Below are positions 1 through 6,293 of a stretch of 8,793 nt of DNA, piece after piece (within the stretch, counting starts at the first letter, position 1; each line of letters opens with the position of its first letter). The position numbers and the translations under genes are program-made. This DNA is from Candidatus Poseidoniaceae archaeon (GTDB taxonomy: Archaea > Thermoplasmatota > Poseidoniia > Poseidoniales > Poseidoniaceae): NCBI GenBank assembly GCA_022425585.1, contig JAKMFF010000268.1:1-8793 (forward strand), written 5' to 3'. The notes beneath the pieces are model-generated. The model had not been told where the DNA came from. It made no database searches and saw only the letters and a program-made list of their open reading frames with translations.

Positions 1-1507
1 GAGTTAAATGTGTATGCGTATTGTCGTCAGTGGGATCATTTTCTATTGAAATTTGCATTGATGAATCGAAAATATAGTATTTTTCTGCGGCTGCCAAAAC
101 CGCTTCTAAAGCACGTACTTCTCCATGCCCATAGACATTGTTTTGTCTATTTTTAGTGATGATATTTTGAGCGTCGTTGTCATCACAGCCATCAATGCCC
201 GCAGCATCTCCCATGTATGTACATGCACGATACTCTGCTGTTTCTTGCATGAAATTCCTAACTTCAAACGGACTTATGTCTGGGTTTGCTTGTAGCATTA
301 GAGCAGCAACACCTGCTGCGCCGGGAGTAGCCATTGAAGTGCCTGAAAAGGCAGTATAGCCATCTCCGGTATTATGAGCAACTGACATAACATCAGAACC
401 GACATAAGCAATATTTGGTTTGACTCTGTTCTCTTCTGTTGGACCTTGACTTGAGTAGGCGGCGATTGATGAGTCTTTGTCCAATGCACCTATGGTAATT
501 GCATCTTCGGCACTACCAGGAGTACCAATGGTACCCCTGCCAGCTGAGTTACCTGCAGCAATAAATAGCGTAATATCGTTGTATACCATATCATTAGCCA
601 TTCTGTTTACACTGTCTTCTTCTGATGAGGTCCATTCAATTATGCCAAATGCTCCAAGTGACATAGAAGCCACCCTGATATTATACTGGTACCTATTATC
701 TATGGTCCATTGCATTCCTGCCATAACTACTGCAAATGATCCAGAACCTCCCGAATCCAACACCTTTACTCCAACGAGTTTTGCTTGGGGAGCCATTCCA
801 GGATTCTCATAAGTTGGAGCTCCTGTTCCTGCAGTAGTTCCTGCACAGTGAGAGCCATGACCTTGGTCATCATAAGGGAAAACTTCTGTTCCGTTAGTTA
901 GACTTGGATTATTTACTGGATCGTAAAAAGCCACTACTTTGGGGTCATTGGTTTCTGGGTCATCATCTTGATCGTCAAGACTAGAATGTAAGCCATCGAT
1001 ACCTGTATCGATAATAGCAACTGTGGAACCTGACCCGTCATATCCGGTCTCAGCCCATGCTGTATCTACACCATGAAGGGCAACAGCATCTCCGTTTTGT
1101 ATAGTCATTATACCATCCAGTTCGAGCATCACAACTCCAGGAAGTTTGGTTGCTTCATCTAATAGAGCAACCGGAACTCTTCCTGCGACAGCATCGATTG
1201 CTGGAAGGTAAAACTGATGTTCATAGTCGATTTGTTGTTCAAGCATGGTTACATCTTTTTCGTCTGGAGTATGATCAAAATCAACGATAATTGGCAGTGT
1301 ACCTTCGCTCAAAAGAATTGGATTATCTATGTGGCGTTCAATCATATCGCCAATGCCGTTTTTATTTCTGTCAACAGTAGTCTCAACCCACCAACCTTCT
1401 TCGGTAGTCTCTGATACTTCAGCATCTACGGGTACAACTGCCCCTAACGATGGAACCAACATTAAGAAAATCATTGCGATTGAAATTGTATTACCTAGTT
1501 TTGTCAA
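1..1507 (-). CDS. Secreted subtilisin-like serine protease (S8 family), C-terminus cut by window edge
   Basis: This is an S8 endopeptidase acting outside the cytoplasm. About 502 residues are visible from a TTG start at 1507, and the C-terminus lies beyond position 1. Residues 1-23 form a signal peptide (MTK, then a hydrophobic run ending PSLGA). Residues ~46-54 (DRNKNGIGD) resemble a calcium-binding loop. Residues ~70-140 look like an I9-type inhibitory propeptide. The catalytic domain is intact: Asp167 in VAIIDTGID, His217 in DDQGHGSHCAG, oxyanion Asn320 in AAGNSAG and Ser391 in SGTSMATPGAAG. The start is uncertain. No ATG lies upstream of 1474, and starting at ATG 1474 would remove the charged N-region of the signal peptide, so TTG 1507 is preferred. 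It reads in tandem behind the protease at 1579-2913, with a 71-bp gap. The fold and triad are certain; the substrate is unknown. Confidence 0.93.
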   Translation of the reverse strand, partial: MTKLGNTISIAMIFLMLVPSLGAVVPVDAEVSETTEEGWWVETTVDRNKNGIGDMIERHIDNPILLSEGTLPIIVDFDHTPDEKDVTMLEQQIDYEHQFYLPAIDAVAGRVPVALLDEATKLPGVVMLELDGIMTIQNGDAVALHGVDTAWAETGYDGSGSTVAIIDTGIDGLHSSLDDQDDDPETNDPKVVAFYDPVNNPSLTNGTEVFPYDDQGHGSHCAGTTAGTGAPTYENPGMAPQAKLVGVKVLDSGGSGSFAVVMAGMQWTIDNRYQYNIRVASMSLGAFGIIEWTSSEEDSVNRMANDMVYNDITLFIAAGNSAGRGTIGTPGSAEDAITIGALDKDSSIAAYSSQGPTEENRVKPNIAYVGSDVMSVAHNTGDGYTAFSGTSMATPGAAGVAALMLQANPDISPFEVRNFMQETAEYRACTYMGDAAGIDGCDDNDAQNIITKNRQNNVYGHGEVRALEAVLAAAEKYYIFDSSMQISIENDPTDDNTHTHLT

Positions 1508-1550
1508 AACAGCACCAACTAACCCCAAAAGTTGCTGATTAATCAATAAT

Positions 1551-1578
1551 TGGTTTACAAGTTACTAATGATAAACCA
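1551..1578. repeat. Inverted repeat just after the stop of the anchored protease
   Basis: TGGTTTA (1551-1557) and TAAACCA (1572-1578) are perfect 7-bp inverted arms around a 14-nt spacer. The repeat directly abuts the minus-strand stop codon at 1579-1581 and lies upstream of the next protease gene. It could be a 3'-end hairpin or a regulator site between the tandem proteases. It is AT-rich with no strong poly-T tract, so a terminator role is not established. Confidence 0.35.
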
Positions 1579-2913
1579 TCAATCTCGCCAAGTGGCATAT
1601 TCTATAGAAATGGCTTGGATTACGTTGACAGGTGCGCTTGGATATGCGCCCCAATAGGATTCTCTAAGGTCTTGATTGGCCGACATACATGCCTCAACAT
1701 CGGCTGGTCTGTCGGGCAATTGCTCCGATTGATTTAGATGGGAAATTATCGGTTGGATATTGGAAAGATTGACTAAGCCCCATCCTGTTTGAGTACACGG
1801 TAGTACCGGTGAGATTGGCATAGTGCCAGATGTTGGATCCCAGCCCAGGTTTGGATACCATGCTGAGAGGTTGATTGCTTCTCTAACTTGAGCGTTGGTG
1901 ACTGTGAAATTCATTCCATTCACTAAATTGCCACCACGCTCTTGTGATGCACCTGAACCATTATCGGAAAATTCGCCGCGCAAATCTTGTAGAATAAAAG
2001 AGATAATCCCAGCAGTTCTTGGGGTTGCAAAAGACGTCCCAGAGGTTTCATGATAGCCGTCAATATCGTCATGGTTTGGCAGTACTTGTGTCCAATCAGC
2101 AGAGATATCAGGGTATGAACCAGACATTATTTCCTTTTGATCGTCGCCTTCTTCAGCATATCCGGCGATTCCAATAGACCATGGCGGTCCAGCTGTAGCG
2201 TCTTGTATAGCAGGGGATGGTGAGTTATCAGCAGCACCAGTGTGCAACTTGTTATGGTCGACCACCGCAACTTTAGTTGCGTCTTCAATACCTGGAACTG
2301 GAATAGACCCTATTGCGCCAAATGAGGTTGTTATGACATCGACTAATGGCTGATTTGCTGCTGCGAGTACGGCCTCGGAACTAAATCCTTCGACAAAGAA
2401 AATGATCGCTTCTGGATTGGCATCTAGTACTGCACCAGTAACTGCCGAACCATGTCCGTCAGAGGGGTCGTCTAGAATCAATATGTCACTATTACCGTCG
2501 GGTGATGTTCCGATGATTTTTGTTCCAGGGAAGTATACAATATCTGTTGCATTAAGAGTATCCCAACAATCTGCTTTGTCTGCATCATAGCGTTCTTGCC
2601 ATGTACCATCAAGAGTGATATTACATACTTTGTTGACTCCCAAATCATCAAGTAACCATTGTGGATAAGTCTCATTGGTTCTAAAATGGTCGTGATAAAC
2701 GTTGATTCCAGTATCGATAGGTGCAATTACTGAAAAAGGTCGCCAATCGTTGGAAGCGACAGACTGCGCAACTGTTGAATCATCTTTAACGGATGGTGAA
2801 TAAGCAAAAGCAATGAAAATAGCACTGATAATTAGTGTTGCAATAAGCAAAGAAGTCATGAATTTTGTTGACGATGGCTCGTCGAACAACTCAGCTTCCA
2901 AGACCTCCGCCAT
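1579..2913 (-). CDS. Membrane-anchored subtilisin-like serine protease (S8 family)
   Basis: This is a complete 444-residue S8 peptidase. Residues 1-17 are acidic and probably cytoplasmic. Residues ~18-38 form one hydrophobic segment (signal anchor or uncleaved signal), which places the rest outside. Asp67 (APIDTGIN), His154 (DGHGSAVTG) and Ser294 (SGTSFATPRTAG) form the triad. Asn230 in AADNSPSP is the likely oxyanion residue, in a context where most relatives have GN. Only ~28 residues separate the membrane segment from Asp67, so there is no room for an I9 propeptide. Cys97, Cys116, Cys373 and Cys409 could form disulfides. The ATG at 2913 was chosen because the longer reading frame has only unlikely residues before it, and a TATA-like box lies ~33 bp upstream. 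It is divergent from the DUF2071-DUF393 gene. Substrate unknown. Confidence 0.92.
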   Translation of the reverse strand: MAEVLEAELFDEPSSTKFMTSLLIATLIISAIFIAFAYSPSVKDDSTVAQSVASNDWRPFSVIAPIDTGINVYHDHFRTNETYPQWLLDDLGVNKVCNITLDGTWQERYDADKADCWDTLNATDIVYFPGTKIIGTSPDGNSDILILDDPSDGHGSAVTGAVLDANPEAIIFFVEGFSSEAVLAAANQPLVDVITTSFGAIGSIPVPGIEDATKVAVVDHNKLHTGAADNSPSPAIQDATAGPPWSIGIAGYAEEGDDQKEIMSGSYPDISADWTQVLPNHDDIDGYHETSGTSFATPRTAGIISFILQDLRGEFSDNGSGASQERGGNLVNGMNFTVTNAQVREAINLSAWYPNLGWDPTSGTMPISPVLPCTQTGWGLVNLSNIQPIISHLNQSEQLPDRPADVEACMSANQDLRESYWGAYPSAPVNVIQAISIEYATWRD

Positions 2914-2940
2914 GGTTAATTGTAAACGGCTTGTTAAATC

Positions 2941-2948
2941 AATATAAC
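2941..2948 (-). promoter_or_regulatory. TATA-like box for the anchored protease gene
   Basis: On the minus strand this reads GTTATATT. Its TATA core starts ~33 bp before the ATG at 2913, the spacing expected for an archaeal TATA box driving a leaderless or nearly leaderless mRNA. No ribosome binding site is visible before that ATG. The assignment rests on position and composition only. Confidence 0.42.
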
Positions 2949-2959
2949 TAACTAATGAG

Positions 2960-2975
2960 CCCGATAAAATTCGGG
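2960..2975. repeat. Inverted repeat between two divergent promoters, candidate operator
   Basis: CCCGA (2960-2964), a 6-nt AT spacer, then TCGGG (2971-2975): perfect 5-bp arms. It sits between the minus-strand TATA-like box (2941-2948) and abuts the plus-strand one (2976-2981). A bound regulator could therefore affect both divergent genes. Short repeats arise by chance, so this is only a candidate. Confidence 0.33.
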
Positions 2976-2981
2976 TATATT
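2976..2981 (+). promoter_or_regulatory. TATA-like box for the DUF2071-DUF393 gene
   Basis: TATATT lies ~34 bp upstream of the ATG at 3010, matching the spacing of the divergent box on the other strand. It supports ATG 3010 over the in-frame TTG at 2980, which would overlap the box itself. No Shine-Dalgarno-like sequence is seen. Confidence 0.42.
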
Positions 2982-3009
2982 GAAGCAACGACACACACTG
3001 GCCAAGAAC

Positions 3010-4140
3010 ATGGAAGATGGTTTTCGAGCAGATCATCTACCTTTTCCAATGCCTAAGCGCAGGCACACTTTAGACCAAGAGTGGCGGTTTTTGACCTTCA
3101 TGCATTGGCGTGTTGATATTGAAAAATTAAGACCCCATGTCCCTAAAGGTCTAGAAATTGATACTTTTGAAGGCTATGCGTATATTGGCCTTGTTCCGTT
3201 CATGATGAAACATGTTCGACCAAGTTGGTTTGTAAGCACTCCAGGAATCTCTAACTTTCCTGAATTTAATATTCGAACCTATGTTAAGAAAGACGGCATA
3301 GCAGGAGTATTTTTCCTTACCTTAGAAGCCAAAAGTTTGGTCACTTGTAATTTTGCCCCTAGAACTTATGGCTTACCGTACCGTTACGCAAAAGGTAGTG
3401 TCAAGAAAATTGGCGAGAACTGGAATTGGAACAGTTCGAGGAATCATGGCCTGTTTAAACTCGCTGGAACAACAGAGGTTATTGGTGAGCAAATGCAAGC
3501 ACAACCGGGTAGTTTAGAGGAATTCTTGTTTGAGAGATACAGCCTTTACACCAGCCACAAAGGAAGTTTAAGGAGAGGTTATACACATCACAACAAATGG
3601 AAATTTCAACTGGCCAAGGTTGACTTGACTGAAAATTCATTGACTGAAAGTTTCAATTTGGGAATTGAACAACCACTAACACCAGAACTTGTTCATTATT
3701 CCGATGGAGTTAGAGTAAGAAGCTTTTCTATAGAATTAGCAGAGCGTATTGGCACCGATATCAATCGAGACTTTTTGCTGTTGGATGGAGACTGTGGACT
3801 CTGCCATAGACTTGCCACATTCCTTGATAAACGCATGAAGTCATCAGCCAATTTAGGGTACCGACCAAATAGCTCCGAAGGTGCACAGCGGTTAATCCAA
3901 GCAATGCCCAAGAAATACAGTGAATCTGATACAGTCTACCTAGTCAGGAATGGTCAACCATATATGCGCTCAAGTGCTGCCATTCGCTGTTTATTGTACA
4001 TGAAGTGGTATTACCGAATGTGGTATCCGGTTTGTTGGTTAGTTCCTTTACCAATCCGTGATATTGCTTACCGTATAGTTGCTAAGTATCGCCACAAGGT
4101 CTTCAAAAAACCCAAAGTTTGTACCTTCAGAGTAGATTAA
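3010..4140 (+). CDS. DUF2071 (YqjF-like) and DCC thiol-disulfide oxidoreductase (DUF393, YuxK-like) fusion protein
   Basis: This is a 376-residue two-domain protein of unknown biological role. Residues ~18-246 match the DUF2071/YqjF family: an early W/F-rich MHWRVD segment, then LRPHVPKGLEIDTFEG, a YIGLVPF strand, and PEFNIRTYV. Residues ~254-370 match the DUF393/DCC family: DGDCGLC at 259-265 gives a CxxC redox pair (Cys262, Cys265), followed by a strand-helix pattern and a C-terminal YRIVAKYRHKVF segment typical of the family. No signal peptide or clear membrane segment is seen, though ~329-350 is aromatic and hydrophobic. The CxxC suggests cytoplasmic thiol-disulfide chemistry, which is inferred rather than shown. 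The ATG at 3010 was chosen by TATA spacing. The stop is 2 bp from the convergent stop of the transporter at 4143. Confidence 0.9.
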   Translation: MEDGFRADHLPFPMPKRRHTLDQEWRFLTFMHWRVDIEKLRPHVPKGLEIDTFEGYAYIGLVPFMMKHVRPSWFVSTPGISNFPEFNIRTYVKKDGIAGVFFLTLEAKSLVTCNFAPRTYGLPYRYAKGSVKKIGENWNWNSSRNHGLFKLAGTTEVIGEQMQAQPGSLEEFLFERYSLYTSHKGSLRRGYTHHNKWKFQLAKVDLTENSLTESFNLGIEQPLTPELVHYSDGVRVRSFSIELAERIGTDINRDFLLLDGDCGLCHRLATFLDKRMKSSANLGYRPNSSEGAQRLIQAMPKKYSESDTVYLVRNGQPYMRSSAAIRCLLYMKWYYRMWYPVCWLVPLPIRDIAYRIVAKYRHKVFKKPKVCTFRVD

Positions 4141-4142
4141 TG

Positions 4143-5351
4143 TTAGAAAGAAACTTCGAAAACCATCAGCAAGACACCAACAATTAGTGCAGGTATTGTG
4201 GTATGAATTGTCGCCCAAAGGCTTGCCGCTCGATGTCTTACTAGTAATGGGAACAGCGCATCCCCATCTTGACTAATTGCGTTGGCAGTGAGTGCAGGAA
4301 ATGATAGGAGATCCTTGGTATATGCAGTAATTGCAATAATTTGTGGACCACATCCGGGAATTAGTCCAATGAATGCTGCAAGAACCACGGCAATTAACCC
4401 ATCACCATATCGTGCTAAATCGGCTTCTGTCATGCCCGAAAACAGCATTGAAAACTCGAACACAAGGTATGCTGCCATAACCCAAAAAGTGACAAAGGCA
4501 GTCTCACTTGCTGAGTGAATCATTGTTTCACGCATTGAATAGAGCTTGTCACCAATCGATGCCTCGGTATCATCTCTAATCCAATTCTTTTGCGTGATGT
4601 AGAGGATAACAGATAGTGAAGTTCCAAGCAAACCAATCCACGTAATGAAACCGTGGAGAGTCAACGGGTTGTAATCGATTTCCAGATTAAAGTCTGCATC
4701 TTGAGCACTCCATACTAGTAGTAACACAGCAAATATCAAACCAATTGCCGTGACCATCCACCAAACAGTATAGCCTTGATGGAGAAGGAAATATCTCCAG
4801 CCACCTGCTTCTTCTCTACCAAGGTCATCGATGATTTCATGAGACTCTAACTCGTCAGATTCAACAGAACTTTCAGGCGGATTGTCGTCTTTGAAAGTAG
4901 GACCAAATTTACCCAATGGATTGCGCGGGGTAATCTTCAAACCGTCCACTAGATAACCCCAAAAGACACCAACAAAGAACGATATTAGGTGAACTGCAAT
5001 GACTGGAGCAATGAATGAGGAATCAGTGACTGCAGCGCCAATTAAGACGAATGCAGCATCTCCTAATGTCGCGATAAGGGTTGCTATGACCGTCCCGTAA
5101 GTAACATATCCACGAGCATACATTGGCATCATGACAATGGCTCCACCGCAGCCTGGAGTGATCCCCATAAGGGCTCCAATCACAGGTTGCCAGCGCTTAT
5201 TTGCTCGAATTGCATCAACAAATTTTCCAGCAGTAATATACTGCAGCCAACTGAATAAAAGAACCATTGCGGCAACAAATACAGTCACTGCCAGAAACGC
5301 GTCGCGCATACTGACGACAATCACTTCGAGGACTTCCGAAGAGGTCGGCAT
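4143..5351 (-). CDS. Putative 10-TM heavy-metal exporter family (ArsP_2-like) membrane protein
   Basis: This is a 402-residue polytopic inner-membrane protein. Hydrophobic segments fall at roughly 17-37, 58-78, 84-107, 112-134, 195-214, 232-253, 283-305, 317-340 and 378-400. An acidic loop at ~150-182 is probably cytoplasmic. It shows an internal duplication: GITPGCGG (63-70) followed by GDAAFVLI (97-104) in the first half, and GLIPGCGP (329-336) followed by GDALFPLL (363-370) in the second. This layout, with a Cys in each PGCG motif, matches my memory of the uncharacterised 'putative 10TM heavy-metal exporter' family related to ArsP permeases. The substrate is unproven, and no metal regulator or reductase gene lies nearby. 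ATG 5351 has a TATA-like box ~30 bp upstream. Met15 is a possible alternative start. Confidence 0.85.
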   Translation of the reverse strand: MPTSSEVLEVIVVSMRDAFLAVTVFVAAMVLLFSWLQYITAGKFVDAIRANKRWQPVIGALMGITPGCGGAIVMMPMYARGYVTYGTVIATLIATLGDAAFVLIGAAVTDSSFIAPVIAVHLISFFVGVFWGYLVDGLKITPRNPLGKFGPTFKDDNPPESSVESDELESHEIIDDLGREEAGGWRYFLLHQGYTVWWMVTAIGLIFAVLLLVWSAQDADFNLEIDYNPLTLHGFITWIGLLGTSLSVILYITQKNWIRDDTEASIGDKLYSMRETMIHSASETAFVTFWVMAAYLVFEFSMLFSGMTEADLARYGDGLIAVVLAAFIGLIPGCGPQIIAITAYTKDLLSFPALTANAISQDGDALFPLLVRHRAASLWATIHTTIPALIVGVLLMVFEVSF

Positions 5352-5373
5352 TAACTCTGTTAATTCTAGCCTT

Positions 5374-5382
5374 GTATTTTAA
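5374..5382. promoter_or_regulatory. AT-rich box probably shared by the divergent transporter and SDR genes
   Basis: The plus strand reads GTATTTTAA and the minus strand TTAAAATAC. On the minus strand it lies ~30 bp before ATG 5351, ideal for an archaeal TATA box. On the plus strand it would place transcription start near 5400-5408, ~10-18 nt before ATG 5418. It is the only good TATA-like run in this 66-bp gap. Use in both directions is inferred. Confidence 0.38.
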
Positions 5383-5384
5383 TG

Positions 5385-5397
5385 GGAGGAAACCTCC
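5385..5397. repeat. Short GC-rich inverted repeat in the divergent promoter region
   Basis: GGAGG (5385-5389), AAA, then CCTCC (5393-5397): a perfect 5-bp stem with a 3-nt loop, lying beside the presumed shared TATA box and upstream of ATG 5418. It could be an operator or a small leader hairpin. The GGAGG is too far from ATG 5418 (28 nt) to act as a ribosome binding site. Confidence 0.25.
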
Positions 5398-5417
5398 AGC
5401 AAATACTAGGCGACATC

Positions 5418-6293
5418 ATGCGGGTATTGTTAATTGGCGCATCGGGTTTTATCGGCAGTAAAATCCTTGACTTAAGTCCCGAGAACATAACGTTGACTGG
5501 CACATATTGTACCAATAAAATTAGTTCCGAAAACATTGTATCACTACAATTAGATATACTTGATAAATCATTAAAATGGAATGAAATCATTGATGGGTAT
5601 GATTGTATAATTATTGCCGCTAGACCAATTGGATTTGATGAAAAAAGTAGAACAAAAGTAGCTTTACAAACTTCTAACGGATTTTTAGACATGATTGATG
5701 CTGTTTCAAACAGCAGCAATCCACCGCGCCTAGTTGCGATTCATGGAAGTTTAAGTTACGGACATTGTGGTGAAAAACTAATTTCAGTCTCCGAAAAAAT
5801 ACTGCCAACTGGGTTTGCAAAGTCATATTCAGTGGGCGAAAAACCATTTCGAGACTATTTAGCGGAAGGGAATAATTGTGCAATTATTAGAGCACCATGG
5901 ATTCTAGGCCCTGCGTCATGGTACAGTGAATTATATCTTAAATCACAAGAAATACCGATACTTGGCAATGGGCGACAATGGATGTCAATCGTTACTCTAG
6001 ATTCTCTTGCCAAGTCAGTTTGGGACGCTGTTTTACAACCTAAGTCAGGAATAATACACCCAAAACTAAGTTATCGTTGCCGACAGGAAGAGTTTGCCAA
6101 CTTGGTTGCTGATGTCTCAAATAAAAAGATCAAGAAAATAGGCCGGCTCCAATTACTTCGTTTTGAAAAACAAACTAGACAATCCATTATCGCATCAATA
6201 AAACTGGACGATGGAAACTCAATGGATTCAGAAAGTGACAGCAACCGGCAAAAGATACTCGAATACCTAAAGCAAATTCACTCGGATTTTTGA
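5418..6293 (+). CDS. Extended short-chain dehydrogenase/epimerase-like protein (NAD-binding, RmlD/GalE type)
   Basis: This is a 291-residue Rossmann protein of the NAD(P)-dependent epimerase/dehydratase class, which usually acts on nucleotide sugars. GASGFIG at 7-13 is the GxxGxxG dinucleotide loop. DILD (46-49) and CIIIAARP (63-70) follow the usual strand pattern. HGSLSYG (109-115) corresponds to the catalytic Ser region, and RAPWILGP (158-165) and LGNGRQWMSIVTLDSLA (182-198) are substrate- and C-domain hallmarks. The Tyr-Lys pair is altered: Tyr137 is followed by SVGEK, so Glu141 sits where Lys is expected and Lys142 is one residue later. ATG 5418 starts right at the typical MRVLLIGA N-terminus. 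An in-frame ATG at 5382 would overlap the TATA-like box. The 3' end overlaps the convergent methyltransferase gene by 16 bp. The specific substrate cannot be named. Confidence 0.85.
   Translation: MRVLLIGASGFIGSKILDLSPENITLTGTYCTNKISSENIVSLQLDILDKSLKWNEIIDGYDCIIIAARPIGFDEKSRTKVALQTSNGFLDMIDAVSNSSNPPRLVAIHGSLSYGHCGEKLISVSEKILPTGFAKSYSVGEKPFRDYLAEGNNCAIIRAPWILGPASWYSELYLKSQEIPILGNGRQWMSIVTLDSLAKSVWDAVLQPKSGIIHPKLSYRCRQEEFANLVADVSNKKIKKIGRLQLLRFEKQTRQSIIASIKLDDGNSMDSESDSNRQKILEYLKQIHSDF

Noticed and set aside
477..812. Plus-strand open frame of 111 codons inside the first protease gene
   Set aside because: It is antisense to the complete, motif-rich S8 catalytic domain and has no recognisable domain. 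The same holds for the other plus-strand frames at 177-359, 1217-1414 and 1329-1538, and for the frame at 298-489 on the minus strand.
2980..3009. TTG at 2980 as start of the DUF2071-DUF393 gene
   Set aside because: It overlaps the presumed TATA box and the added 10 residues match nothing. ATG 3010 has better spacing.
2914..3036. Longer N-terminus (41 extra residues) for the anchored protease
   Set aside because: It would cross the divergent promoter and the neighbour's start. ATG 2913, ahead of the single membrane segment, is a simpler choice.
5385..5389. GGAGG as a Shine-Dalgarno site for the SDR gene
   Set aside because: It lies 28 nt before ATG 5418, too far, and directly after ATG 5382, so it cannot position either start.
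5366..5719. Minus-strand open frame of 117 codons opposite the SDR gene
   Set aside because: It overlaps the SDR Rossmann core and the divergent promoter region and lacks a recognisable domain. The frame at 5674-5883 was rejected for the same reason.
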